Program-made: the position numbers and the translations under genes
Assembly: GCA_002070105.1 (NCBI GenBank)
Contig: MWCQ01000006.1
Span: 99,651 to 147,914, forward strand
Reading direction: 5' to 3'
Origin: Firmicutes bacterium ADurb.Bin193
GTDB taxonomy: Bacteria; Bacillota; Clostridia; Monoglobales; Firm-18
DNA: 48,264 nucleotides
Shown here: piece by piece, positions 1-8,343 of the stretch
How the letters are laid out: each line of letters opens with the position of its first letter
Position numbering within the stretch: position 1 is the first letter of the stretch
The notes under the pieces: generated by a model
Databases searched by the model: none
Told to the model about the DNA's origin: nothing
What the model saw: only the letters and a program-made list of their open reading frames with translations

Positions 1-2
1 CT

Positions 3-161
3 TATCTGTTCGGGCAGGACCCGCTTTCGGGAAGGACGCCCTATGCCGCCGAGGGCGACGCGCCCTCCGTCACGCAGGAGCAGTTTCGCAGGATGGGGTA
101 TAAGGAGAGAATTACTCTTTTCAGAGAACAGCCCGACCTTTACAGATCCCTGACGAAATAG
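3..161 (+). CDS. C-terminal end of a phage scaffold-like protein (partial)
   Basis: An open frame enters from the left edge and ends at TAG 159-161, giving 52 residues. The end, with GYKERITLF and EQPDLYRSLTK, resembles the C-terminus of phage scaffolding (GP20-type) proteins of Firmicutes, where a Lys/Arg-rich 'YKERxxLFxxxPxxY' tail is common. A scaffold gene directly before the major capsid gene is the usual order, which supports the call. Scaffolding proteins guide procapsid assembly and then leave. Only the tail is visible, so another head-morphogenesis protein is possible. Confidence 0.5.
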   Translation, partial: YLFGQDPLSGRTPYAAEGDAPSVTQEQFRRMGYKERITLFREQPDLYRSLTK

Positions 162-224
162 AGCTTTGTTCGTCAGAAAGCCGCAAGGCAAAAGAAATTT
201 ATCATTATTAAAGGAGATGGTTTT

Positions 225-1058
225 ATGACAGTTACTAAAATTACGGATTTGGTTAATCCCGAAGTTTTATCCGACCTTGTAAACGGAGGGCTTGAAAGCG
301 AGATTAAGTTCGCGCCGCTTGCAACCTTGGACTCGTCCCTTGTCGGACAGGCGGGCGATACCGTTAATCTTCCGAAATATGCTTACATAGGCGATGCGGA
401 GGATGTTGAGGAAGGTGAACCGATCGGTATTGAAAAACTCAGCGCAACCGCAGAGAGCGTTACCGTTAAAAAGGCCGCAAAGGGCATTGAAATTACCGAT
501 GAGGCGGCGCTTTCGGGATATGGCGACCCGATAGGAACCGCCGCGCTTCAGCTGAAAAAGGCTATTGCGCAGAAGGTTGACAGCGATTGCTATGACGCGC
601 TTGCCGCCATCGGTCCCGCTATGACATTCGGAGACGGAACAGCTTTACTTACGGCTGACTTTGTTGCGGACGCACTTGTTAAGTTCGGACAGGACCTGGG
701 CGGTGAAAAGGTTCTTCTTATTTCACCCAGGCAGCTTGCGCAGCTTCGCAAGGACGACAACTATATTATGCCCTGTGACATGGGGGCAAAAATTATGGCG
801 GAGGGAACCGTGGGAAGCATACACGGATGTCAGGTCGCTATTTCCGACAGGATTGTTGCCGCTGACGGAGTTTATGAAAACTATATCATAAAGCCCGGTG
901 CGCTGGCTGTTTTCCTAAAGAGGGATACCAATATTGAGACGGATAGGAACATTGTAAACAAGACTACCGTAATTACCGCTGACAAGCATTATGCCGCCTA
1001 TCTGGCTGACGACAGCAAGGCCATTAAGCTTGTTGTTGCAGAGGAATCCGCACTCTAA
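225..1058 (+). CDS. Phage major capsid protein, N4-gp56 family
   Basis: This 277-residue protein forms the phage head shell. The N-terminal half has the family pattern: a stretch around residues 40-52 (GQAGDTVNLPKYAYIG), an acidic 'EDVEEGEPIGIEKL' segment, and a 'VKKAAKGIEITDEA' strand near 85-98. Its length fits the short Clostridia members of this HK97-fold family. ATG 225 follows AAAGGAGATGG at a good distance. It lies between a scaffold-like end and connector genes, as expected. The family name comes from coliphage N4 but is widespread in siphophages, so it does not imply a podovirus. Confidence 0.88.
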   Translation: MTVTKITDLVNPEVLSDLVNGGLESEIKFAPLATLDSSLVGQAGDTVNLPKYAYIGDAEDVEEGEPIGIEKLSATAESVTVKKAAKGIEITDEAALSGYGDPIGTAALQLKKAIAQKVDSDCYDALAAIGPAMTFGDGTALLTADFVADALVKFGQDLGGEKVLLISPRQLAQLRKDDNYIMPCDMGAKIMAEGTVGSIHGCQVAISDRIVAADGVYENYIIKPGALAVFLKRDTNIETDRNIVNKTTVITADKHYAAYLADDSKAIKLVVAEESAL

Positions 1059-1081
1059 TACGGCTCAAAAGGAGTGGAATT

Positions 1082-1402
1082 ATGAATAAATTAAACAGGG
1101 TCAAGGCTATTTTGGGTATTGAGGATGAGTCGGTTGACGAAATCCTTACTCTGCTTTTGAAAAAAAGCGAGATGTGGGTAAGGTCGGCCTGCGGTATTTT
1201 TGACTCTGACAAAAATCTTGAGCTTATTCCGCTTTGCGAACCTTTACAGACCGTCGTAGCCGATATATGCGTAATCAGATATAACAAAATCGGCAGCGAA
1301 GGGCTTCGCAAGGAGTCGGTGGGCCCTCTTTCAATGGACTATGAAGATCTGCCCGGCGAAATAAGGGATATTGCCGGACGGTACAGAAGACTGCAATTTT
1401 AA
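1082..1402 (+). CDS. Phage head-tail connector protein
   Basis: A 106-residue, mainly helical protein starting at ATG 1082 behind AAAGGAG. Size, position right after the capsid gene, and the opening 'NRVKAILGIEDESVDEIL' match the small connector (gp6/YqbG-like) proteins of Firmicutes siphophages, which form the ring joining portal to neck. The first residues describe a typical helix used to count the ring subunits. The stop is followed within a few bases by the next gene, so the two are translated from one message. Function is by family resemblance and gene order. Confidence 0.72.
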   Translation: MNKLNRVKAILGIEDESVDEILTLLLKKSEMWVRSACGIFDSDKNLELIPLCEPLQTVVADICVIRYNKIGSEGLRKESVGPLSMDYEDLPGEIRDIAGRYRRLQF

Positions 1403-1409
1403 TAAAGGA

Positions 1410-1760
1410 ATGATGGCAGTGAAAAAGAACAAGGCTTTGCTTTTTGAGTATATTCACTCCGCAGATCCTGAGGGGCGTATTACATCCGAGCTTGTGCAGG
1501 TCGCCTGCCTTAAGGGGGTTATGATTCCGGTAAACAGCGAGCTTGCCGCAAAGGGATTCGGTTTTGACGAAAACATCTCTCACAGGTTTTTCTGTAAGGA
1601 AATAAACCCTTGTATCAGGTCGGGGAATGTCATACGGTATGACAACAAGGATTACAGCATAGTTCATGTTGCGGATTACGGAAAAGTAAAGGTTATTCAC
1701 CTAAATACGCTTATCGGAAGGCGGAGCGTGCGCTCGGTAGTTCAAAATCTCAGATATTAA
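1410..1760 (+). CDS. Putative head closure / minor capsid protein
   Basis: About 116 residues. Several starts are possible: ATG 1410, ATG 1413 and GTG 1419 all lie just after AAAGGA at 1404-1409. GTG 1419 has the best spacing; a start further up at 1371 would overlap the connector gene and lacks a ribosome binding site. The protein carries a beta-rich second half (RSGNVIRYDNKDYSIVHVAD) like head-closure proteins that plug the connector after DNA packaging. Position between connector and tail-completion genes supports that. No diagnostic motif is seen, so the role rests on order. Confidence 0.62.
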   Translation: MMAVKKNKALLFEYIHSADPEGRITSELVQVACLKGVMIPVNSELAAKGFGFDENISHRFFCKEINPCIRSGNVIRYDNKDYSIVHVADYGKVKVIHLNTLIGRRSVRSVVQNLRY

Positions 1761-1793
1761 GCGGGTTAGCCTGTGGGTTTGGAGGGATGTGCT

Positions 1794-2156
1794 TTGAAAA
1801 AAGAGCTTTTTGAAGCCTTAACGGGCGATGAGGAGCTTGTGTCGCTCGTGGGAAGAACGGAGCTTACAAACGAGCCCTGTATTTTCTTTAATACGCCGAC
1901 GGGGCATAACTCGTTCCCTGTTGTCTCCTTTTTTGAAAAGGACGGCGCGGATTCGGTTTTTGCCGATGACTGCTGTATTGCAAGGACGGTTGTTATGCAG
2001 ATTGACATCTGGTCACATCAGAATCTTTCGCAGATTTGCGGGCGGGTTGAGGTGATTATGCGCTCACTCGGTTATTCGCGTATAAGCGACTGTGACCTGC
2101 CCGACCCCAACATCGGTCACAGGCAGTCGGTGTATCAAAAATATTGTTATAACTAA
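1794..2156 (+). CDS. Putative tail-completion (neck) protein
   Basis: TTG 1794 is preferred because GGAGGG at 1781-1786 lies seven bases before it; GTG 1773 is in frame but has no ribosome binding site. The 120-residue product has an alpha/beta pattern with 'ALTGDEELVSLVG' at the N-terminus and 'VVMQIDIWSH' in the middle, like the DUF3168-type tail-completion proteins that cap the tail tube at the head. It is the fourth gene of the head-neck block and directly precedes the major tail protein, the normal place for such a protein. Confidence 0.62.
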   Translation: MKKELFEALTGDEELVSLVGRTELTNEPCIFFNTPTGHNSFPVVSFFEKDGADSVFADDCCIARTVVMQIDIWSHQNLSQICGRVEVIMRSLGYSRISDCDLPDPNIGHRQSVYQKYCYN

Positions 2157-2169
2157 AACCGATGAATTT

Positions 2170-2218
2170 GCCCGCCTTCCCCGCTACCGACAGCGGGGGA
2201 GGCAGGCTTTTCGTCTTT
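2170..2218 (+). terminator. Strong hairpin plus U-rich tract inside the late operon
   Basis: Arms at 2170-2185 and 2192-2207 pair at 15 of 16 positions (one C/A mismatch, one U-G) around a six-base loop, followed by TTTTCGTCTTT. This looks like an intrinsic terminator, but it sits between two structural genes read in the same direction. It may be a partial terminator, an anti-terminated site, or a processing/stability element that raises expression of the major tail protein downstream. Confidence 0.6.
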
Positions 2219-2236
2219 ACGGAAAGGATGATTTTT

Positions 2237-2797
2237 ATGTCAACTGCTAAAAAGGCTTTGCGGGGGCTTTCCAATCTCGGAATTTTCCCCGTTATGAAAA
2301 ATGACATGACCGGATATTCGGTGGGCACGAAAATTCCCGTTTACGGAGTTCAGGAGATTACCTCGCAAAAGGATATCAACGAGTGGAAGGTTTATGCTGA
2401 CGACGGGCTTTATGACTCAGGCGCGGAATGGAAGGGATCAAGCTTTTCTCTTACGCTTGCGGGACTTCCGAATGAGCTTAGAAGCTATTTTGAGGGAGGC
2501 GTTTATGACGAGGCAACGGGCGAATATACCTATTCATCCGTCAGCGAGGCGCCCGAAATTGCTCTTTCGTTTTCCTCTGTTTCCGACAGCGAAAGCCTTG
2601 AGCTTACCAAGGTTTACAGCGCAAAATGTACGAAAATCAGCTTCGAGCACAAGACAAGGGGTGACGGAAATTCCGTAACACCTGTCAGAATTGAGGGCAA
2701 TTTTATGCAGAGGAAAATCGACGGAGCCATCTTTACCAAAAAAGAGGCGGCAACAAGCGATATTTCATGGCTTGATACCATTGAGGCGGTTTCGTAA
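2237..2797 (+). CDS. Phage major tail protein
   Basis: ATG 2237, behind GGAAAGGATG, gives 186 residues; the frame is open further up but that part overlaps a hairpin and is not coding. The product resembles the phi13-type major tail (tube) proteins of Firmicutes siphophages: an N-terminal 'KKALRGLSNLGIFPV' segment, a central beta-rich domain with 'LTLAGLPNE' and a C-terminal 'IEGNFMQRKIDGAIFTKKE'. It polymerises into the tail tube around the tape measure. It stands directly before the tail assembly chaperone, as in most siphophages. Confidence 0.78.
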   Translation: MSTAKKALRGLSNLGIFPVMKNDMTGYSVGTKIPVYGVQEITSQKDINEWKVYADDGLYDSGAEWKGSSFSLTLAGLPNELRSYFEGGVYDEATGEYTYSSVSEAPEIALSFSSVSDSESLELTKVYSAKCTKISFEHKTRGDGNSVTPVRIEGNFMQRKIDGAIFTKKEAATSDISWLDTIEAVS

Positions 2798-2826
2798 TAA
2801 TTAGTTTTTTTGTCGGAGGGGTTTTT

Positions 2827-3237
2827 ATGAGCGGCAGTATCAGAAAATCGGTTGCGAAAATCAAAATCGTTCACGGAGTGACGATAAGAAGGCTTCCCAT
2901 CGGGGCGTATCTCGCCGCTTTGGAGAGCATATGCGAGCTTCCCGAAAGCCTTCTTTCGCGGGTTTTTCCGGATGTTTCCGCTTCGGATGCGATAAGCAGG
3001 CTTAAAAACATAACAAGCGATACTCTTTTGCAGATTATCGGACGGGGCGCTGCCGCTTTGCCCGATGAGCTTATCGGCTTTTTTGCTGCGCTTCTTGAAA
3101 TACCCGCAGAAAAAATAAGGGATGAATTGACCCCAAGTGAGTTTATGGATGTTTTAAGCGAATTCTGGAGGCTTAACGACCTTTCAAATTTTATGCAAAG
3201 GGCGAGGGCGGTTATAGCGGCGGTTCTTGCCCGTTAG
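2827..3237 (+). CDS. Tail assembly chaperone, zero-frame product
   Basis: A 136-residue helical protein starting at ATG 2827 behind CGGAGGGG. It lies between the major tail gene and the tape measure gene, where siphophages encode the G protein that coats the tape measure during tail assembly. Visible features are a 'GVTIRRLPIGAYLAALE' start and a helical body. Most copies should end at TAG 3235-3237, while a fraction should slip at A AAT TTT (3186-3192) into the next frame. The name follows from position and from the frameshift arrangement rather than from a sequence motif. Confidence 0.75.
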   Translation: MSGSIRKSVAKIKIVHGVTIRRLPIGAYLAALESICELPESLLSRVFPDVSASDAISRLKNITSDTLLQIIGRGAAALPDELIGFFAALLEIPAEKIRDELTPSEFMDVLSEFWRLNDLSNFMQRARAVIAAVLAR

Positions 3238-3404
3238 ACGACGACTGGGTTCAACAACTTATCGCCCTTTGTATAAGATGCGGGATCAGTAAGAGGGAGC
3301 TTTTTTCGGATTTTTATATTGATGAGATCGGTTCCATACTTGAAAGGCTTTTGGCTGCGGAAGGGGAAAGTATAGAAACCGTAGGGGTTGACAACTTTTT
3401 TTAG
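3192..3404 (+). CDS. Tail assembly chaperone, -1 frame extension (GT-type)
   Basis: This 70-residue frame has no start codon of its own. It is in the -1 frame relative to the chaperone gene and is open across the slippery heptamer at 3186-3192. It reads through a glycine-rich linker (GEGGYSGG), an acidic 'CPLDDDWV' and two helices, ending at TAG 3402-3404. Slippage would join 122 residues of the chaperone to these 70, giving about 192. A conserved W after acids and a final helix are usual for the T part. Slippage itself is inference from the sequence. Confidence 0.72.
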   Translation, partial: YAKGEGGYSGGSCPLDDDWVQQLIALCIRCGISKRELFSDFYIDEIGSILERLLAAEGESIETVGVDNFF

Positions 3405-3490
3405 CACCTTGAAAGCATTTTCGGGCATCAGTGGTTTGTGACTGTTTTGAAAAGGCGTATCGGCAAAGTTTTTTGGGGGAGGTGATTATT

Positions 3491-4387
3491 ATGCCTGATA
3501 TAAAAACCGGCGGGATCGGCGGCAGTATTGATATTGACCTGCAAAGCATTGCTTCATTGGTTTCTTCGGCTGTTTCCGGTTTTGAAAAGGCAAGGGCGGT
3601 TATTTCCGGATTTTATGATGTCCTTATTAAATGGGTTTCTATTCAAAAGCAAACGGATAACTATGTCACGGAATTAAAAAGGGCTTTAAAAGAAGAGTAT
3701 GACGGGCAGATTGAGTTTTATAACAATCAACTTTCGGATTTAAGGCAAAGCTATTACGAGAAGGAATACAAAAGAGAACAGGCAAGACGGGATACTAATC
3801 TTAAAGAGCTTAACGCTCTTGCACTGCGCTATAAGGATGCCGTTACAAAAGAGGGCAAGGAAAAATACAGGGACATTATGTCCCGCATTGCCGATATAAC
3901 GGACGACAGTCGGAAGGACGAGGCAAGGCTTAAGCTAGGACGCGAGGAAGAAGAGATTAAAGGCAAAATTTCAGTTCTGAAGGATGAATATCAAAAATCC
4001 CTTTCCCTTGTTGAACAGTGGGGCGAGAGTTCTCTTGGCGTTACTAAAGGGATTATCCTCGATGCTGTTGCCTCCGCAACCGAAGCAGGTAACAGTATTG
4101 AAAAGATTATGCTTGGCATTAACCGCTCGTTTTCGAATCAGGTTGAGGAGCTTTTTGAAAAAACAAAAATGTATATGAGTGTTCAGGCGGATAAAATTGC
4201 ACGGATTTTTGAGGCTGTTCATAAATATTCGCAGGTCGGTATCCCTCCCCTGTCGGCAACGAGTGTCAGCGTAACATTTAACGATTACGGAGATAAACAC
4301 CTTGAAAACAGCGGTGCGGTGGAGGGGTATGCGCAGGAGTTTTTGGGTGTTGTGAAAAATGCTTTGCGTACAGACGGAATAAAATAG
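3491..4387 (+). CDS. Short tape measure protein (putative)
   Basis: ATG 3491 follows GGGGGAGGTG; an ATG at 3431 is in frame but lacks a ribosome binding site. The 298-residue product is almost entirely helical and charged, with long coiled-coil stretches (residues about 65-160) and heptad-like 'KEEYDGQIEFYNNQLSDL'. It occupies the tape-measure slot between chaperone and distal tail protein. Tape measures set tail length; at this size the tail would be very short for a siphophage, since family members usually exceed 500 residues. It has no lysozyme or peptidase domain. A shortened or degenerate tape measure is possible. Confidence 0.6.
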   Translation: MPDIKTGGIGGSIDIDLQSIASLVSSAVSGFEKARAVISGFYDVLIKWVSIQKQTDNYVTELKRALKEEYDGQIEFYNNQLSDLRQSYYEKEYKREQARRDTNLKELNALALRYKDAVTKEGKEKYRDIMSRIADITDDSRKDEARLKLGREEEEIKGKISVLKDEYQKSLSLVEQWGESSLGVTKGIILDAVASATEAGNSIEKIMLGINRSFSNQVEELFEKTKMYMSVQADKIARIFEAVHKYSQVGIPPLSATSVSVTFNDYGDKHLENSGAVEGYAQEFLGVVKNALRTDGIK

Positions 4388-4408
4388 CCGCAATAATACG
4401 GGGGTGAT

Positions 4409-5248
4409 ATGTTTATGATGGGCTTTAAATTTGACGGAATTCATTGCAGCAACTTTGGTATTGTTTTGAGGTCGAAAAAGCGTCCTGTTGTTCCCGAACC
4501 CAAAATTGTGAAGGAGGACCTCCCCTTTAGAAACGGCACATATGATTTTTCCGCCTCAAACCCGTATGGTCATATTATGTATAAGGATAGGGAAATAAGT
4601 GTTGAATGTACGGTTGTAACGGACGGGATTTGTAGCCTTCGGAGAATTTCAAGGGAGATTGCCGCCTGGCTCGGCGGTAAGGAAGCGCCGCTTGTGTTTG
4701 ACGACGAGAGTCATGTGTTTTATATCGGCAGAGTTTCAAACCGCATTGACTTTGAACAGCAGATTTCAAAGCTCGGAAGCTTTACGGTTGTTTTTACATG
4801 TCATCCCTTTGCCTACGGATCGTCCGTTTCGGGGGAGATTCCGTCCTACGGCGAAGGAATCTTCTATGGCGATCACGCCTTATACGGAGGATATAACATC
4901 TTCAGCGCAAACGGAGACGGCGTTGTGCCATGTGTCCAGAATGAGCCGCATTTGTTTAAGGTTTATAATTTCGGATGGTATGTAAAGCCTAAAATCGTTA
5001 TCAGCGGTAGCTTTGAAAATATCAGAATAGGATTCAGCGATTTGCATCTTTCGTACGACGGAGCTCTGTCGGGCGGGAGCTTTGCGTTCGACTGTGAAAA
5101 GGAAATGACAATTCAAAACGGTATGAACATTACCAATGCCTGCTGCGGAACTTTTTTTGAACTTGCGCCCGGCGAAAATATATTAAGTCTGGAAGCTGAC
5201 AGTATAGACTGCGATATGTTTTTTGTTTTTAGGAATCTCTACTTATAG
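4409..5248 (+). CDS. Distal tail protein (Dit-like)
   Basis: The 279-residue product starts at ATG 4409 behind GGGGGTGAT. The opening 'FKFDGIHCSNFGIVLRS' and 'LPFRNGTYDF' are the hallmarks of the siphovirus distal tail family, whose N-terminal domain makes the hexameric ring at the end of the tail tube. A galectin-like C-terminal domain follows (residues about 150-279), rich in beta strands. The gene sits between tape measure and tail-tip genes as expected. An ATG at 4415 or 4418 could also be used. Confidence 0.82.
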   Translation: MFMMGFKFDGIHCSNFGIVLRSKKRPVVPEPKIVKEDLPFRNGTYDFSASNPYGHIMYKDREISVECTVVTDGICSLRRISREIAAWLGGKEAPLVFDDESHVFYIGRVSNRIDFEQQISKLGSFTVVFTCHPFAYGSSVSGEIPSYGEGIFYGDHALYGGYNIFSANGDGVVPCVQNEPHLFKVYNFGWYVKPKIVISGSFENIRIGFSDLHLSYDGALSGGSFAFDCEKEMTIQNGMNITNACCGTFFELAPGENILSLEADSIDCDMFFVFRNLYL

Positions 5249-5294
5249 AAAATATTATATTTTGCCTTATACGGCACAGGAATGGAGGATGGTC

Positions 5295-5951
5295 ATGGTA
5301 AGAGCAAGCCTTTTAAATATTACAAAGGAGCTTACGGAGGACCAGAGGAGCGCACATAACAGCAATTACAACAATCTTGCTGATAAGGATATGGAAATCT
5401 TTTACGAATTGGATGCGAAAATTCAGGATGCCCATTGTCCGGACAGTATTACGGATGAAATGGTCGGTTCCCGCCTTGCGGTTGACCCGAACAGTGAAAA
5501 TCCGGACCAGCCCGACATGTTTACGGGAAGTATAACGCAGTGGTTTCAGAAGCTTTCCGAAAGGATTGTCAGTATTGCAGCCGCTCTAAATGAAAAAGGC
5601 GGGAGAATTCCCAACGGATGTTATCTCGGTGTTTTGGACAGCACGGAAAGCGCCATATATCTTCCCGTGGTTTTGAATATGCCAGCGGAGCAGTCTGCGG
5701 TTTCACCCGCTTTCTTTTTCAGGGTCGGGGATTTTGTATACAATGCGGAGGGAGTAACAATCAATTTTTCCTGCAGAAATGAAGCAACAGGCTCGTTTGT
5801 TGCGGCTTCAAGTATATTGATAAAGCCCGGCGAGTTTCCAATTTTACAACTAAATCCGAACACGCTTTATGTTTTAAATCCCCGTATTGTCGACGGTGTT
5901 TACAGAATGTACGCAAAACCGGCCGAAAGCAGCGATTTTATAAACTATTAA
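5295..5951 (+). CDS. Phage tail-associated protein of unknown function
   Basis: ATG 5295 lies six bases after GGAGG (5284-5288); the open frame upstream overlaps the Dit gene. The 218-residue product begins with a helical segment (LNITKELTEDQRSAHNSNYN) and then a likely beta-sandwich from residue 100 on. I do not recognise a family. The place, between distal tail protein and tail-tip protein, suggests a baseplate or receptor-contact part. The helix-then-beta plan would suit a trimeric or hexameric tail-tip accessory protein, but this is inference. Confidence 0.6.
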   Translation: MVRASLLNITKELTEDQRSAHNSNYNNLADKDMEIFYELDAKIQDAHCPDSITDEMVGSRLAVDPNSENPDQPDMFTGSITQWFQKLSERIVSIAAALNEKGGRIPNGCYLGVLDSTESAIYLPVVLNMPAEQSAVSPAFFFRVGDFVYNAEGVTINFSCRNEATGSFVAASSILIKPGEFPILQLNPNTLYVLNPRIVDGVYRMYAKPAESSDFINY

Positions 5952-5963
5952 GGAGTTGGCGAT

Positions 5964-7964
5964 ATGTATCCTGTTGTTTATGACAAAACCTGTCGCTCTT
6001 TTGATAAGATGGGGCTTGCAACGCTAAGCTCCGCAAAGAACATAAAAATACGAAGGGTTGTAAACGGCGAGTATACGCTTTCGTTTACGCTTATGCAAAA
6101 CGATGAAAACCGACGGTATATCAAGGAGGAAAACATTGTTACGGCAGACGGGCAGGCGTTTCGCATCCGATCATTCGAAAACACAAGGGACAGCCTCGGC
6201 AAACTTGTATTAAATGTGCGGTGTGAGCATGTCAGCTATGATCTTAATGATATAAAGCATATCCCCAGTATGGACGGCATTGTGAATGTTACGCCAATGG
6301 AGATGTTCGTTACGGGTTTTTCCGACGGAGAAACCTTTTTTGACGGACTTTTCAACGGTACCTGCTTTACGCTTTTGTCCTCTGTGGAAGGCTCGACAGA
6401 CCTTTTTCTATACAAAACCTCTCCCCGTGCTGTGCTTAACAAATTTTTAGAGGATTTGGACTGTGAGGTCGTTTTTGACAACTGGAATGTTTCGCTTGTC
6501 AAAAGATGCGGCGGGGAAAGCGGCGTTCAGTTTTGTTTGGGGAAAAATCTTCGCAGCATAAAGCGTATTACGGACAGCTCCGCCCTTGTTACCCGGCTTT
6601 ATCCCTACGGCGAGGACTATCTGGATATTACAAGCGTTAACGAAGGTGTTCCTTATGTCGACAGCCCTCTTATCGGTCTTTATGATTACATACATGAAGG
6701 CTATGAGGATTTTGCGGGTATTTACGACCCGGCGCTGCTAAAGCAGAAGGCTTTGGATCGGTGGAGTACGGAGGAAAAAGACGGCATTGACAAGCCCCGT
6801 GTTACATACGAGATTGACATAATCGAACTTAAAAAGCTTGCGGATTATTCATCGTTTGAGGAGTTTTCGCTCGGCGATACCGTGAGGGTCAGGGATGAGG
6901 CCTTGGGTATCGACATTTGCACAAGAATTTTGGAGTATGACTATTACCCGTACGAACCTCAAAGATCCTCCGTTGTACTTTCAAATTTCAAAGAAAACAT
7001 CGGCGGGGTTTTTGCCGAGCTTTTAAAGGCTAAAAACCTTGTCACGAATGTAATTAACGGCAAGGGCAGAATTAACGACGCATTTATCGACAGCGTAAGG
7101 CAGACTATGCAGATGAAGTTTTCGGAAGCTATGACAAAAAAAGCCGTTATACATGACTATGCGGATGTCTGGGTTGACGATATTGACAACCCGTCGGAGG
7201 CGATTGCGCTTGTTGACGGTATGTTTGCCCTTGCAAACAGCAAAAACCCGCAGGGTATGTGGAACTGGCGCACTATCGGCAGCGGCGGCAGGCTTGTTGC
7301 GGACGAGGTTTTATCGTCGTGGGTTTATGCCGGGGAAATTCATGCAAGCCAGATTACCGCGGGGACTATCAACACCAACAGCATAAAAATTAAGTCAAAC
7401 GACGGCAGGCTTGAGATTAACGGAAACAAGCTTATCATGAAAGCTCAGGGAAGCTCCAAAGAAAATCTTGTATTAAGCCCTTCTTCCGGACTATCCTATA
7501 CGCATAAATATGATGCCCTCGGGCGTCCCGTCAAAACCTCGCTTTTTGATATAAGCGGGGCAGGGATAATATATTACGAATATCAGACAAGCGACCCCGA
7601 CGAAACAGGTACGCCCTCATATCTGCAGTATGTGAACGGTGTGTTTGCCGGCACAGAGGGGGGAGGGGCATCCGACCCCATCCATTTTCTTATCTATCTT
7701 TACAGCCCTGTTTGGGCGGACACCAACAGATATCCCAGGGTTATTGTGACGCCTGCCGAGACCCTGAGATTTGTACGCTCCGACGGCGGAAGAATCAATG
7801 ACCTTTCGGATTATAAATGTACTGTAAGCTCTGTCACGCAAAACAGTGAGGGGCTTATCATTGATGTGGAATCGTGGAAAACATATGTTTACAGCATAAG
7901 CGGCGGAAATCCGAGCTACAGAACCGGCTCACTGAAATTTAATATTTTGGCGATAATGGCATAA
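5964..7964 (+). CDS. Tail-tip (Tal) protein, prophage endopeptidase-tail family
   Basis: A 666-residue protein from ATG 5964 with AAGGAG upstream. Its first 350 residues match the phage minor structural / 'prophage tail endopeptidase' family that forms the trimeric hub closing the tail tube (KNIKIRRVVNGEYTLSF and AKNLVTNVINGKGRI are recognisable). The rest carries 'ASQITAGTINTNSIKI', a segment common in tail hubs, then a beta-rich host-contact region. No catalytic peptidase residues can be assigned with confidence. It is the last and largest tail gene before the lysis cassette. Confidence 0.78.
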   Translation: MYPVVYDKTCRSFDKMGLATLSSAKNIKIRRVVNGEYTLSFTLMQNDENRRYIKEENIVTADGQAFRIRSFENTRDSLGKLVLNVRCEHVSYDLNDIKHIPSMDGIVNVTPMEMFVTGFSDGETFFDGLFNGTCFTLLSSVEGSTDLFLYKTSPRAVLNKFLEDLDCEVVFDNWNVSLVKRCGGESGVQFCLGKNLRSIKRITDSSALVTRLYPYGEDYLDITSVNEGVPYVDSPLIGLYDYIHEGYEDFAGIYDPALLKQKALDRWSTEEKDGIDKPRVTYEIDIIELKKLADYSSFEEFSLGDTVRVRDEALGIDICTRILEYDYYPYEPQRSSVVLSNFKENIGGVFAELLKAKNLVTNVINGKGRINDAFIDSVRQTMQMKFSEAMTKKAVIHDYADVWVDDIDNPSEAIALVDGMFALANSKNPQGMWNWRTIGSGGRLVADEVLSSWVYAGEIHASQITAGTINTNSIKIKSNDGRLEINGNKLIMKAQGSSKENLVLSPSSGLSYTHKYDALGRPVKTSLFDISGAGIIYYEYQTSDPDETGTPSYLQYVNGVFAGTEGGGASDPIHFLIYLYSPVWADTNRYPRVIVTPAETLRFVRSDGGRINDLSDYKCTVSSVTQNSEGLIIDVESWKTYVYSISGGNPSYRTGSLKFNILAIMA

Positions 7965-7977
7965 AAGGAGTATTGGT

Positions 7978-8265
7978 ATGGATGTTAAGGTTGCAAAACT
8001 TGAGGAAAGGGTTTTCAGATGTGAAAAGGATATTATGCTCCTTTGGGAAAAAGTCGGCTCGCTTTCGGATGTTTATCTTGCCTTAACAAAGGTCAGTGAC
8101 AAGGTTGAGAGGGTTGAGTCAGACATCACAGAGATTAAGGACGACATCAAGGAGATTAAAAAAATTCCGCTTAAAAGATGGAACAGCGTTGTTGATACGG
8201 TTTTGAAGGTAACAATCGGCGCACTTGTTTCATATGCTTTAATAAGGGTCGGTTTGGGAGGATAA
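7978..8265 (+). CDS. XhlA-like coiled-coil membrane protein
   Basis: This 95-residue protein consists of a long amphipathic helix (about residues 1-65, with repeated 'VERVESDITEIKDDIKEIKK') and one C-terminal membrane segment (about 72-92, VTIGALVSYALIRVGL). This is the plan of XhlA proteins, which assist holins in lysis of Gram-positive hosts. It starts at ATG 7978 behind AAAAGGAG and precedes a holin-like gene and an amidase gene. Similar small coiled-coil proteins in tail genes exist, so the lysis role is likely but not certain. Confidence 0.65.
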   Translation: MDVKVAKLEERVFRCEKDIMLLWEKVGSLSDVYLALTKVSDKVERVESDITEIKDDIKEIKKIPLKRWNSVVDTVLKVTIGALVSYALIRVGLGG

Positions 8266-8284
8266 AGATATCCTCCCGTTTTCC
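8256..8284 (+). terminator. Hairpin overlapping the XhlA-like stop codon
   Basis: Perfect nine-base arms, GGGAGGATA at 8256-8264 and TATCCTCCC at 8269-8277, enclose AAGA and are followed by GTTTT. The left arm includes part of the TAA stop. It looks like an intrinsic terminator between the XhlA-like and holin-like genes, perhaps leaky so that lysis proteins are made at a lower level. Confidence 0.6.
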
Positions 8285-8343
8285 GCCTCTGTTTTCACTT
8301 TTTATGGTCTTTCAAGAAAAAATCTAATTAAGGGGATGGATTT

